Positions 43,204 through 52,299 of a stretch of DNA of 64,000 nucleotides are shown in pieces. The first letter of the stretch is position 1, and each line of letters starts with the position of its first letter. The notes beneath the pieces were generated by a model. The model ran no database searches and had not been told where the DNA came from. It was given only the letters and a program-made list of their open reading frames with translations. The position numbers and the translations under genes were made by a program. Source of the stretch: SB25 sp029560875 (GTDB lineage Bacteria; Bacteroidota; Bacteroidia; Bacteroidales; Tenuifilaceae); the NCBI GenBank assembly GCA_035388225.1, contig DAOOPM010000007.1:97439-161438 (forward strand), written 5' to 3'.

Positions 43204-44325
43204 TTAGGATTCAGAAAGTATATTGTACAAATCAATATTCAGATAAACTTTCTCCTTACCAATTTTTTCAGAAACAAGTATTCCCATCTGTTCTAGTTGG
43301 GAAAGGTATTTCTTTGCAGTATTAAGACTTTTTAAGTTAGTGTCTAGTAATCTTTTAGGGCTTATATAGGGTTGTTCAAAGAGTTTTTCAACAAACTCCT
43401 TCCTTATCGAAGGGTGCCTTTCCGCAACAAGTTTTATTGTCTTAGCATGCAACCTGTCGATTTCTTCAATTTTACTAATAGTGTACTTCGATGTCTCCTC
43501 TATCGCTTTCAGCATATAAATAATCCAAGGATTCCACCTTCTCATAGTTGTTACATTCTTTAGTAGCTCATAGTATTCATCCTTTTCCCTTATTATGTAT
43601 GCGCTAAGATATAGGATAGGAACATCTAACAGTTGTTTCTGAATCATTATCAGAATACTTAGAATCCTGCCAGCCCTACCATTTCCATCCCTAAATGGGT
43701 GTATAGCCTCAAACTGGTAGTGTGCTATAGCAATTTTAAGGAGAGGGTCGTAAGGGTATTTTGAATCATCATTAATATAGTCTATCAGGTTATTCAGTTT
43801 ATCCTCAATTATCTGTGTCCCTCTCGGTGGGGTGTATACAACCTCTCCAGCAAGGAGGCCACTGCCTCTTTTTAAGATAACAGTTTCCGTTTGAGGAGGT
43901 CTTATTCCATCATTAACCTGTTTGATTTCTTGGTAGATTTCGATTAGAGCATCAATGTTCAGGTGTTTATTTTTGACAATCTCATTGTATCCCTTCCATA
44001 GTGCTTGCCTATAATTTAGTACCTCTTTTGCATTTCCTTTTAAACCATACTCACTGATGGTTAGTGCCTTGTAGAGTTCATCGTCAGTTGTGAAGATATT
44101 TTCAATTTCGGTACTAGCTTTTGCTTCTCTAAGAGCAATGGTGTTGACAAGCATTGACTGATTAGGTAATTTTTTGGCCAACCCCTTTAACTCAGCAAGT
44201 GCTTTATTTGCTCTATTTAGTGCTTTTAGCACTTCAATGGTTTCAACCTTTTCATCATCGGGGGGTAGGAGTGGAAGGTTATTGTATGGCTTATTTCTGT
44301 CGTATGGAGTAATTGAGTTTGACAT
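43204..44325 (-). CDS. Class II Fic family protein
   Basis: A 373-residue Fic protein that probably transfers AMP to a target. The catalytic motif HPFRDGNGRAGR is complete (His 209). The N-terminal inhibitory helix carries STEIEN (residues 71-76), matching the S/T-x3-E-G/N pattern of class II, so the enzyme is self-inhibited. The last 80 residues look like a winged helix. The promoter has several TGTCAA palindromes, suggesting autoregulation by that domain. It stands alone on the minus strand; the gap between it and the operon at 43006 shows nothing. Confidence 0.9.
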   Translation of the reverse strand: MSNSITPYDRNKPYNNLPLLPPDDEKVETIEVLKALNRANKALAELKGLAKKLPNQSMLVNTIALREAKASTEIENIFTTDDELYKALTISEYGLKGNAKEVLNYRQALWKGYNEIVKNKHLNIDALIEIYQEIKQVNDGIRPPQTETVILKRGSGLLAGEVVYTPPRGTQIIEDKLNNLIDYINDDSKYPYDPLLKIAIAHYQFEAIHPFRDGNGRAGRILSILIMIQKQLLDVPILYLSAYIIREKDEYYELLKNVTTMRRWNPWIIYMLKAIEETSKYTISKIEEIDRLHAKTIKLVAERHPSIRKEFVEKLFEQPYISPKRLLDTNLKSLNTAKKYLSQLEQMGILVSEKIGKEKVYLNIDLYNILSES

Positions 44326-44338
44326 TTATTTTTCTTTT

Positions 44339-44432
44339 TGTCAAATATAGCTATTTTTTGACAGAAATAATATTTACTGTCAAATATTTCCAACACGACA
44401 AGTTAATTGTCAAAATATTTGAAAAATTGACA
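44339..44432. promoter_or_regulatory. TGTCAA/TTGACA operator array upstream of fic
   Basis: TGTCAAATAT at 44340-44349; a 7-bp inverted repeat TTGACAG (44358-44364) with CTGTCAA (44377-44383); and TTGTCAA (44407-44413) with TTGACA (44427-44432). All lie within 110 bp of the Fic start codon at 44325. The repeated half-site points to binding of a dimeric regulator, perhaps Fic's own winged helix. Confidence 0.6.
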
Positions 44433-44442
44433 CTTGAAAATT

Positions 44443-44764
44443 ATTGAATAAAGTTGTTCGAAAAAATGATGACTTTCGAGAGAGATAAGATGTGATTATA
44501 TTGTATATAATTGATTTTATTGATTTTAAGTTTTGTAGGTTGAAAAGAATACGGTTGTAGAGTACTGAAAATAGGGTGTAAATGAAACAAATCGTTTCAT
44601 CATATTTTCCCTTGAAAAAATTAAATCTCTGATTAGATTGGGAAGGAAGAATTCTATGTCTAAAGTTAAGTCCAAAATCGATAGGATTTTGGTAAAAAAG
44701 TGTTTAAATGGTGTTTAATTATTTTATATCTATCTGATTTTAAATATTTTAAATAATTAAAAAG
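44443..44764. other. Remaining intergenic region before tRNA-Pro
   Basis: AT-rich and without genes. The near-palindrome ATGAAACAAATCGTTTCA (44582-44599) is an exact reverse complement of the site at 38991-39008. Nothing else stands out. Confidence 0.5.
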
Positions 44765-44839
44765 TCGGGGTGGCGAGATTCGAACTCGCGGCCTCGTCGT
44801 CCCGAACGACGCGCGCTAACCGGGCTGCGCTACACCCCG
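44765..44839 (-). tRNA. tRNA-Pro (anticodon CGG)
   Basis: A 75-nt cloverleaf on the minus strand: acceptor CGGGGTG/CACCCCG, D-stem GCGC/GCGC, anticodon stem CGTCG/CGACG around loop TTCGGGA with anticodon CGG, and T-stem GCGAG/CTCGC around TTCGAAT. The discriminator base is A; CCA is not encoded. Confidence 0.97.
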
Positions 44840-44970
44840 AAATCCAACATAGAAGCATCAGCATATCGCTTCCGCTGTAACAAAAATAGCAATTCGTTCA
44901 ATTCCTTATTCCAAATTATTGCCCAATTAATATTTTTTGTAAATTGAAGTTTGTTTATCAACAACTTACA

Positions 44971-46254
44971 ATGAACGAGGCTATTTTACACTTTATCTGG
45001 AAGTACAAACCGTACGTTTTTAATGGTTTAAAAACCACTAATAATGAACCAATAGAGGTTATCGATGCAGGAGAGTATAACTCCAATGCAGGCCCCGATT
45101 TCTTTAATGCAAAAGTGAAGGTTGGCAATACCCTCTGGGCTGGAAATGTAGAAATGCACATTAACTCATCGGATTGGTTCAACCACAACCACCAAACCGA
45201 CAAAAACTACGACAATGTGATTCTACACGTGGTTGTTAACAACGATAAGCAAACCGTTACTTCATTGGGTAGCCCAATCCCTACACTACAAATTAAATAT
45301 CCGTCGGAAATTGAAGCCGAACTCATAGCCATAACCAACTCGGGCAATTGGATACCGTGTGCAAATAGAATTCAAAGCGTAAATCCATTTACCGTGAAGT
45401 CGTGGGTTGAAAAAATGATGGTGGAGCGTTTGGAACACAAAACCGAACTGGTTAACCAATCCGTAAAAGATTGTAACGGCAACTGGGAGGAGGCATTTTA
45501 TAGGTCTGTGGTTCGATGTTTTGGACTTAAGGTTAACGCACTGCCCGCAGAGATGCTCGCAAAAAACACCCCATTAAAGGTTCTTGCAAAGCAAAAGGAT
45601 AATCTTTTTCAAGTGGAAGCTATTCTTTTTGGGCAGACAGGCTTGCTTGATAATGCTGAAACCGAGGACGAATACCAACTATCACTAAGAATCGAGTACA
45701 ACTATCTGCAGAAAAAATTCAACCTAACCCCCATCGATGGTAGCCTATGGAAGTTTCTGCGAATGCGACCTGCAGCATTTCCAACAATCAGAATTGCTCA
45801 ACTGGCTATGCTAATCCATAAATCGTCGTCGCTCTTTTCCAAGTTAATAGAGGTGGAAAGTTACGCTGCGATGGTTTTATTGCTGACTGTAAACACTTCG
45901 GAGTACTGGGAAACACACTATACCTTTGGGAATAAATCAACAAAACAGAACAAACAACTGGGAAGCCAAACAATCGAGACTATTGTGCTGAACTCGGTTA
46001 TTCCGTTTATGTTCGCCTATGGCGAAAGCAGAGGTAAACCAGAACTAAAGGAAAAAGCATTGAGCCTGCTTGAGAAATTGCCAGCAGAGAAAAATAGCAC
46101 CTTAGATGGTTTCAGAAGGATTGGCTTCGAAGCACAATCCGCTTTCGACTCACAAGCATTGCTATACCTGAAAACTAACTTCTGCGATACTCGCAAATGC
46201 ATATTTTGTAATATAGGCTCATCAATATTATTAAAAAGCAACATATCTTTATAG
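44971..46254 (+). CDS. DUF2851 family protein
   Basis: A 427-residue protein from ATG 44971 (MNEAILHFIWKYKPY); a TTG nine codons upstream is less likely. N-terminal features such as DAGEYNSNAGPDFFNAKV and GNVEMHINSSDW are the signature of DUF2851, a cytoplasmic family common in Bacteroidota and of unknown function, with a nuclease-like look. A C-terminal CDTRKCIFCNIGS holds three cysteines and may bind metal. It precedes an RmlD-like reductase by 42 nt. Confidence 0.85.
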   Translation: MNEAILHFIWKYKPYVFNGLKTTNNEPIEVIDAGEYNSNAGPDFFNAKVKVGNTLWAGNVEMHINSSDWFNHNHQTDKNYDNVILHVVVNNDKQTVTSLGSPIPTLQIKYPSEIEAELIAITNSGNWIPCANRIQSVNPFTVKSWVEKMMVERLEHKTELVNQSVKDCNGNWEEAFYRSVVRCFGLKVNALPAEMLAKNTPLKVLAKQKDNLFQVEAILFGQTGLLDNAETEDEYQLSLRIEYNYLQKKFNLTPIDGSLWKFLRMRPAAFPTIRIAQLAMLIHKSSSLFSKLIEVESYAAMVLLLTVNTSEYWETHYTFGNKSTKQNKQLGSQTIETIVLNSVIPFMFAYGESRGKPELKEKALSLLEKLPAEKNSTLDGFRRIGFEAQSAFDSQALLYLKTNFCDTRKCIFCNIGSSILLKSNISL

Positions 46255-46296
46255 GATATTTGTCGACCCCAAATTTGAACCGAAACCTCGAAACCA

Positions 46297-47184
46297 ATGA
46301 GAATACTTGTAACTGGAGCAAACGGACTTGTAGGTAAAAAACTAGTGAAGCAGTTAGTTGCTAGCGGAAAACACGAGGTTTACGCCACCTCGCTTAAAAA
46401 AATGCAACTCGATGGTGCCCAAACATTCACCTCCAATCTTCAGAATGCCGATATCAACAATTTGGTGGAGCAGCTAAAGTTGGAAGCGGTTGTTCATTGC
46501 GCTGCCCTCTCTAGCCCCGATGCCTGCGAGGTTGACCGTTTCGTTTGCAAGAAAATGAATATTGAGGTTACTTCAAGAATAGCCTCTGCCTGTAGGGATT
46601 ATGGCGTTCATTTGGTTTTTCTATCGACAGATTTTATTTTTGACGGAATAAAAGGAAACTACACTGAGGACGATGCTATTAACCCAATCTCGTACTATGG
46701 CGAATCCAAAATGGAATCGGAGAATCTACTAAAAACCATGGGTATCCCACACGCAGTAGTTCGCACATCGTTGGTTTACGGTTACGACGAAAAGCTATCG
46801 CGCCCAAACATACTAACCCGTGTAGTTCAGTACCTAGGCAAGCAGCAGAAATACAGAGTTCCAACCGACCAATTTAGAACGCCAACCCTGGCTGAGGATT
46901 TAGCCAGAGGAATTGAAGCAATTGTCGACAACAAAAAAGAGGGATTGTACAATATTTCGGGGGGCGATATGACATCTGTTGCTGATTTTGCCACTCAAGT
47001 AGCAAAGGTGTTCAACCTAGATGAGTCACTTTTACAGAGAGTTACAACCAAAGAACTATCGGAACCTGCACCACGTCCGCTAAATTCATCGTTAATAATT
47101 GAAAAAGCACGCAGGGAGTTGAACTATACCCCCACCCCAATTATTGAAGGGATAAAAATTGTTAAATCGCAAATGAATATATAG
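46297..47184 (+). CDS. RmlD-like SDR sugar-nucleotide reductase
   Basis: A 295-residue short-chain dehydrogenase of the extended type. NAD(P) is bound by GANGLVG (residues 7-13); the catalytic pair YGESK lies near 130; VFLSTDFIFDG and the C-terminal ISGGDMTSV fit the dTDP-4-dehydrorhamnose reductase group. No other rhamnose genes are adjacent, so the substrate is uncertain. It follows the DUF2851 gene and may share its transcript. Confidence 0.82.
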   Translation: MRILVTGANGLVGKKLVKQLVASGKHEVYATSLKKMQLDGAQTFTSNLQNADINNLVEQLKLEAVVHCAALSSPDACEVDRFVCKKMNIEVTSRIASACRDYGVHLVFLSTDFIFDGIKGNYTEDDAINPISYYGESKMESENLLKTMGIPHAVVRTSLVYGYDEKLSRPNILTRVVQYLGKQQKYRVPTDQFRTPTLAEDLARGIEAIVDNKKEGLYNISGGDMTSVADFATQVAKVFNLDESLLQRVTTKELSEPAPRPLNSSLIIEKARRELNYTPTPIIEGIKIVKSQMNI

Positions 47185-47315
47185 GTGGTATTTAAAATTT
47201 ATTTGAAAACAAATTAACAAGCTATAACACTGTACAGCAATCAATTAAATAAAATAGAGATAATTATTTGTTCGAAAAAAGATTAGCTGAATGAATAATT
47301 TCTAAAAAAAGGTTT

Positions 47316-47323
47316 TATCTTTG
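47316..47323 (+). promoter_or_regulatory. Bacteroidota -7 box of rpsO
   Basis: TATCTTTG, followed by C, is an exact TAnnTTTG match 43 nt before the rpsO start codon. Confidence 0.75.
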
Positions 47324-47366
47324 CACCTCAAATTAAGAGTTTATCTACCCACTAATTATCAGTGTT

Positions 47367-47639
47367 ATGAATTATTTGACGGCAGAAAAGAAGCAAGAGA
47401 TTTTTAAAGATTACGGGAAGTCTAATACCGACACTGGTTCCCCTGAGAGCCAGATTGCGTTATTCTCCTACCGTATCAACCACTTAACTGAGCACTTGAA
47501 AACCCATAGAAAAGACTATGGAACTCAACGTTCTCTATTAAAGTTGGTAGGTAAACGGAGAAGACTACTTGATTACTTAAAAGACAACGATATTGAGAGA
47601 TATCGAGCAGTGGTAAAAGCACTGAACTTGAGAAAGTAA
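47367..47639 (+). CDS. rpsO: 30S ribosomal protein S15
   Basis: A 90-residue protein with the S15 signature: TGSPESQIALFSYRINHLTEHL and GKRRRLLDYLKDND. It binds the central domain of 16S rRNA. It is followed by a terminator and then pnp, the conserved rpsO-pnp order found in many bacteria. The length is normal. S15 often represses its own translation through its leader; the 5' leader here is about 35 nt and no pseudoknot was worked out. Confidence 0.98.
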   Translation: MNYLTAEKKQEIFKDYGKSNTDTGSPESQIALFSYRINHLTEHLKTHRKDYGTQRSLLKLVGKRRRLLDYLKDNDIERYRAVVKALNLRK

Positions 47640-47646
47640 AAAATTC

Positions 47647-47677
47647 AAAAGGCAATTATTTAATTGCCTTTTTTTGT
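47647..47677 (+). terminator. rpsO terminator
   Basis: AAAAGGCAATTA and TAATTGCCTTTT form a 12-bp stem with a 2-nt loop and a T run, eight bases past the stop codon. Confidence 0.85.
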
Positions 47678-47700
47678 AAAATATTTTTAAAATCAACGAA

Positions 47701-47754
47701 TTAGAGGGAACTCGGCAAGTCCTCTAATTCTGTTTTTTGAACTAACTTGCCGAG
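47701..47754 (+). promoter_or_regulatory. pnp leader with overlapping stems (candidate attenuator or autoregulatory site)
   Basis: TTAGAGG (47701-47707) pairs with CCTCTAA (47721-47727), and its loop holds CTCGGCAAGT (47711-47720), which is exactly complementary to ACTTGCCGAG (47745-47754). The first stem is followed by TTCTGTTTTTT, as in a terminator. The two pairings overlap and would form either a pseudoknot or two exclusive folds. Confidence 0.6.
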
Positions 47755-47791
47755 AAGATGTTTATCAATTTAATTACTATTAAATTAAAGT

Positions 47792-49933
47792 ATGCTTAAA
47801 GTTGTGAAAAAAACAATCGAGCTGAGCGATGGACGAACCATCACGCTTGAAACTGGTAAACTTGCAAAGCAAGCCCACGGTTCGGTTGTACTAACAATGG
47901 GTAAAACCATGCTTCTCGCTACAGTTGTAAGCGCTCAGGAAGCAAAAGAAGATGTAGATTTTATGCCACTTAGCGTGGAGTACAAGGAGAAGTTCGCTGC
48001 TAGCGGACGTTTCCCTGGAGGTTTCATGAAACGCGAAGCAAAACCCTCCGATTATGAGATTCTGATTGCTCGTTTAATCGACCGTGCGCTTCGTCCCCTA
48101 TTCCCAGAGGATTACCACGCCGAAACATTTGTTACAGTTAACCTAATTTCTGCAGAGAAGGACATTATGCCCGATGCTCTTGCTGGATTAGCAGCATCTG
48201 CAGCACTTGCTGTTTCCGATGTACCATTCCACGGTCCAATCTCGGAGGTACGCGTTGCACGTGTAAACGGAAAATTCATAGTTAACCCAACTTTCAAGGA
48301 AGTTGAGGAAGCAGATATCGATATGATTGTAGGTGCTACCTACGACAATATACTTATGGTTGAGGGCGAGCTTAAAGAGGTATCCGAAGCCGATATGCTT
48401 GAGGCTATCAAAATTGCCCACGATGCCATTAAACCACAATGCCTTGCTCAAATTGAACTGGCAAAAGAGGTTGGCGTTGTAAAACGTCAGTACTGCCACG
48501 AAACCAACGATGAGGATTTAAAGGCTAAAGTTCACGAATTTTGCTACGATAAAGTTTACGCTATCGCAAAATCGGTTCTTCCTAAACATGAACGTTCCGA
48601 AGCCTTTGAGGCAATAAAGAAATCGTTTATCGAAACTTTACCTGAAGAAGAGCGCGATGCAAAAGGATTCCTAGTAAACCGTTACTACCATGCTGTTGAA
48701 AAGGAAGCTATGCGCAACATGATTCTGAACGAAGGTGTTCGTCTTGATGGTCGCAAAACCCACGAAATTCGCCCAATTTGGTGCGAGGTGGATTACCTAC
48801 CAATGGCTCACGGCTCAGCAGTGTTTACCCGTGGCGAAACACAATCGTTAACCACTGTAACCATTGGAACAAAACTCGACGAGAAGATTATTGACGAGGT
48901 ATTGATGAAGGGTGCCGAGAAATTCACCCTACACTACAACTTCCCTCCATTCTCAACTGGCGAAGCAAAAGCATCGCGTGGCGTTAGCCGCAGGGAGATT
49001 GGTCACGGAAACCTTGCTCACAGAGCGTTGAAAAATATCATTCCTCATCCCGATGAGAATCCTTACGCAATTCGTGTTGTAAGTGATATTCTTGAATCGA
49101 ACGGTTCATCGTCAATGGCAACTGTTTGTGCTGGTACATTGGCGCTAATGGATGCTGGTATTAAGATAAAGAAACCTGTATCGGGTATTGCCATGGGGCT
49201 AATCACCGAAAAAGGAAGTAACCGTTTCGCCGTACTATCAGATATCTTAGGCGACGAGGATCATTTAGGCGATATGGACTTTAAAGTTACCGGAACCAAA
49301 GATGGTATTACTGCAACCCAGATGGATATTAAGGTTGAAGGGTTATCGTACGAAGTTCTTGCAAAAGCATTACACCAAGCTCACGAGGGGAGAATGCACA
49401 TTCTAGGAAAAATTTTGGAAACCATTCCAGAACCACGTGCCGAATTTAAACCTCACGCTCCACGTATTGAGCAATTAACCATACCACGCGATTCAATTGG
49501 TGCTGTTATTGGCCCCGGTGGTAAAGTAATTCAGGAGATTCAGCGTGAAACATCAACCACAATCACCATCGAGGAGGTTAACAACCAAGGTGTTGTAAGC
49601 GTGTTTGCAGATACAGCCGATAGTATTTCTGCTGCAGTTCGATGGATTAAAGGAATTGTTGCTGTTCCTGAGGTTGGAGAAATCTATCACGGTAAAGTTA
49701 AGTCAATAATGCCTTTCGGTGCATTTGTGGAGATTATGCCTAACAAGGATGGTCTTTTACATATCTCCGAAATCGAGTGGAGGCGTGTTGAAAAAGTTGA
49801 AGACGTGCTCAAGGAAGGCGATATGATTGATGTGAAACTTATTGAGATTGATAAGAAAACAGGCAAACTAAAACTTTCCAGAAAGGTTTTACTGGAGAAA
49901 CCAGAAAAGCCTGAAATCAAAAAAAATGAATAG
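47792..49933 (+). CDS. pnp: Polyribonucleotide nucleotidyltransferase
   Basis: PNPase, 713 residues, degrades RNA 3' to 5' with phosphate. Two RNase PH domains are visible (GRFPGGFMKREAKPSDYE and GETQSLTTVTIGT), then a KH domain (IGAVIGPGGKVIQEI near 570) and an S1 domain (GEIYHGKVKSIMPFGAFVEI near 635). The length is normal. Start at ATG 47792 gives the standard N-terminus. Expression may be controlled by the leader structure at 47701-47754. Confidence 0.98.
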   Translation: MLKVVKKTIELSDGRTITLETGKLAKQAHGSVVLTMGKTMLLATVVSAQEAKEDVDFMPLSVEYKEKFAASGRFPGGFMKREAKPSDYEILIARLIDRALRPLFPEDYHAETFVTVNLISAEKDIMPDALAGLAASAALAVSDVPFHGPISEVRVARVNGKFIVNPTFKEVEEADIDMIVGATYDNILMVEGELKEVSEADMLEAIKIAHDAIKPQCLAQIELAKEVGVVKRQYCHETNDEDLKAKVHEFCYDKVYAIAKSVLPKHERSEAFEAIKKSFIETLPEEERDAKGFLVNRYYHAVEKEAMRNMILNEGVRLDGRKTHEIRPIWCEVDYLPMAHGSAVFTRGETQSLTTVTIGTKLDEKIIDEVLMKGAEKFTLHYNFPPFSTGEAKASRGVSRREIGHGNLAHRALKNIIPHPDENPYAIRVVSDILESNGSSSMATVCAGTLALMDAGIKIKKPVSGIAMGLITEKGSNRFAVLSDILGDEDHLGDMDFKVTGTKDGITATQMDIKVEGLSYEVLAKALHQAHEGRMHILGKILETIPEPRAEFKPHAPRIEQLTIPRDSIGAVIGPGGKVIQEIQRETSTTITIEEVNNQGVVSVFADTADSISAAVRWIKGIVAVPEVGEIYHGKVKSIMPFGAFVEIMPNKDGLLHISEIEWRRVEKVEDVLKEGDMIDVKLIEIDKKTGKLKLSRKVLLEKPEKPEIKKNE

Positions 49934-49938
49934 CTAAT

Positions 49939-49970
49939 AAGAAGGGAACTTTGAGTTCCCTTCTTTGTTT
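49939..49970 (+). terminator. pnp terminator
   Basis: AAGAAGGGAACT and AGTTCCCTTCTT form a 12-bp perfect stem with a TTG loop, followed by a T-rich stretch. Confidence 0.85.
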
Positions 49971-50024
49971 TCGGTAACTAATTCAAAAATATTGACAAAA
50001 CAAATCGGTTTTAATAAATTTATG

Positions 50025-50032
50025 TATTTTTG
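50025..50032 (+). promoter_or_regulatory. Bacteroidota -7 box of prolyl oligopeptidase gene
   Basis: TATTTTTG fits TAnnTTTG, 34 nt before the start codon at 50067. Confidence 0.5.
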
Positions 50033-50066
50033 TAGTTAGACTGAATTTAAAGTTAAATAACATACA

Positions 50067-52181
50067 ATGAAAAAGATCACTGTAGTCCTAATAGCCTTTA
50101 TTCCAATGTTGTTTATTGCATGCAACAGCAATAGGGTAAAATACCCTGAAGCCAAAAAGGGAGATGTTGTTGATAATTATTTTGGAACTCAAGTTGCCGA
50201 CCCATACCGCTGGCTTGAGGATGATAAATCGCCCGAGGTTACGGAATGGGTAAAAGCTCAAAACGAGGTAACATTTAATTACCTTAACCAAATTCCTTTT
50301 CGCTCAAAAATCAAGGATAGATTAACTGAGATATGGAATTACACCTCAATGGGTACTCCATTTAAAGAGGGTGGTCGTTACTATTTCTTCAAAAAAGATG
50401 GTTTGCAAAACCAAAGTGTGCTTTACACTATGGAATCGCTTACCTCTGAACCAAAAGTTCTACTTGACCCAAACACCTTTAGCGAGGATGGTACAGTAGC
50501 ATTATCAACGGTAGTTCCTTCGCGCGATGGTAAATATTTGGCCTACTCAACCAACGACGGCGGCTCCGACTGGCAAAAAATTAGTGTACTTGATCTTGTT
50601 TCTGGGCAAAAATTAGCCGATGAAATTAAGTGGGTTAAGTTCTCATCAATTGCATGGTACAAAAACGGATTCTTCTATAGTCGCTACGATGCACAAAAAG
50701 AAGGCTCTGAATTATCAAATATCAACCAGAATCACAAGGTATACTATCATAAAATTGGCGAAAATCCTGATAATGACGAATTAATATTCTCCAACAAGCA
50801 ATTTCCTTTAAGGAATTATTCGGCTCAAACAACTGATGATGAGAAATACCTCATTATCTATGAAACAGAATCTACTTATGGGAATTCTATTTACATCCGT
50901 AATCTTTCTGACAAAAGAAATGATTTTTCACAATTAACAACTGGGTTCGAATTTGAATACAGCGTTCTTGACCATATTGACGATCATCTGATTGTACTAA
51001 CAAACTACAAAGCTCCAAAATACAAATTAATAAAAATCAATATTAACACCCTAGAGGTGGGAAATTGGAGAGACCTACTGCCCGAACGTAAGGATGTACT
51101 AAGCAGTTGCGCACTAATTGGTGGAAAGGTTGTTGCAAACTATATTGTTGATGCCAAAAGTAAAGTTGAAGTTTACACTTTGGAAGGAGAAAAAGTATCT
51201 GATATCGAATTCCCAACCCTAGGAACAATGGGAGGAATCAGCGGTTCCATAAATGATACTGTTGCATTCTACAACTTCTCATCATTTACTGTACCATCTG
51301 TGGTTTATAAGTATAATATCGAAACAAACCATTCCTCAGAATTTTTCAAACCTGAAATAAACTTTGACTTTAGTAATTACGAAACCAAACAGATTTTCTA
51401 CACCAGCAAGGATGGCACTCAGGTTCCAATGTTTATTGTTCATAAAAAAGGATTGGAATTAAATGGTGATAATCCTACATTGCTTTACGGTTACGGCGGA
51501 TTTAATGTTAGTTTGATGCCATACTTTAGCACATCTCGCTTGCTTTGGTTGGAAAATGGCGGAGTATATGCAATGGCAAACCTTCGTGGAGGTGGTGAAT
51601 ATGGTGAGAATTGGTATAGAGCAGGAACTAAACTCAACAAACAAAATGTGTTTGATGATTTTATTGCTGCGGCAGAATATCTCATTAAGGAAAGATACAC
51701 GTCCCCTAAAAAATTGGCAATTCAAGGTGGCTCCAATGGTGGTTTATTAGTTGGTGCAGTAACCAACCAGCGTCCTGACCTATTCAAAGTGGCAATACCT
51801 CAAGTTGGAGTTATGGATATGCTTCGTTTCCACAAATTCACTATTGGTTGGGCTTGGGTTAACGACTATGGTTCCAGCGAGGACTCAATTCAATTCTTGA
51901 ATCTACAAAGATATTCACCCCTACATACCATTCAGTCTGGGGTTAAGTATCCTGCGATTTTAGTAACTACCGCTGATCATGACGATAGAGTAGTGCCAGC
52001 CCATTCATTCAAGTATATTGCTACAATGCAAGAAAAAAACAGAAGAGCAAAGAACCCTGCCATTATAAGAATTCAAACCCGAGCAGGACATGGAGCGGGA
52101 ACGCCCACTTCGTTAATGATTGAGGAGTATACCGATATTTACTCATTCACGTTCTTCAATATGGGAATTGATATAAAGTAA
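50067..52181 (+). CDS. Prolyl oligopeptidase (S9 family) lipoprotein
   Basis: A 704-residue serine peptidase that cuts short peptides after proline. A lipoprotein signal peptide with LFIAC near residue 18 places it in the periplasm or on a membrane face. After the N-terminal part, with ADPYRWLEDD, comes a seven-bladed propeller and an alpha/beta-hydrolase domain with catalytic serine in GGSNGG (near 555), the aspartate in TADHDDRV and the histidine in RAGHGAG. The length is normal. It is flanked by its own promoter box and a terminator. Confidence 0.95.
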   Translation: MKKITVVLIAFIPMLFIACNSNRVKYPEAKKGDVVDNYFGTQVADPYRWLEDDKSPEVTEWVKAQNEVTFNYLNQIPFRSKIKDRLTEIWNYTSMGTPFKEGGRYYFFKKDGLQNQSVLYTMESLTSEPKVLLDPNTFSEDGTVALSTVVPSRDGKYLAYSTNDGGSDWQKISVLDLVSGQKLADEIKWVKFSSIAWYKNGFFYSRYDAQKEGSELSNINQNHKVYYHKIGENPDNDELIFSNKQFPLRNYSAQTTDDEKYLIIYETESTYGNSIYIRNLSDKRNDFSQLTTGFEFEYSVLDHIDDHLIVLTNYKAPKYKLIKININTLEVGNWRDLLPERKDVLSSCALIGGKVVANYIVDAKSKVEVYTLEGEKVSDIEFPTLGTMGGISGSINDTVAFYNFSSFTVPSVVYKYNIETNHSSEFFKPEINFDFSNYETKQIFYTSKDGTQVPMFIVHKKGLELNGDNPTLLYGYGGFNVSLMPYFSTSRLLWLENGGVYAMANLRGGGEYGENWYRAGTKLNKQNVFDDFIAAAEYLIKERYTSPKKLAIQGGSNGGLLVGAVTNQRPDLFKVAIPQVGVMDMLRFHKFTIGWAWVNDYGSSEDSIQFLNLQRYSPLHTIQSGVKYPAILVTTADHDDRVVPAHSFKYIATMQEKNRRAKNPAIIRIQTRAGHGAGTPTSLMIEEYTDIYSFTFFNMGIDIK

Positions 52182-52202
52182 TAAAAACAATAATTCATTT
52201 CT

Positions 52203-52233
52203 AAAGGGCTGAGTATAATCTCAGCCTTTTTTT
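52203..52233 (+). terminator. Terminator of prolyl oligopeptidase gene
   Basis: GGCTGAG and CTCAGCC with a TATAAT loop, extended by AA/TT pairs, then a T run. Confidence 0.8.
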
Positions 52234-52299
52234 ATTAACAACAGTAAATTCAACAATCGAAAATTTTAACTTAGCATTTCAAACAGATAAAACAGCAAA

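Noticed and set aside
44582..44599. Attachment site of an element integrated in tRNA-Pro
   Set aside because: The repeat does not match any part of the tRNA sequence and lies more than 160 bp from it, and the copies are inverted, not direct.
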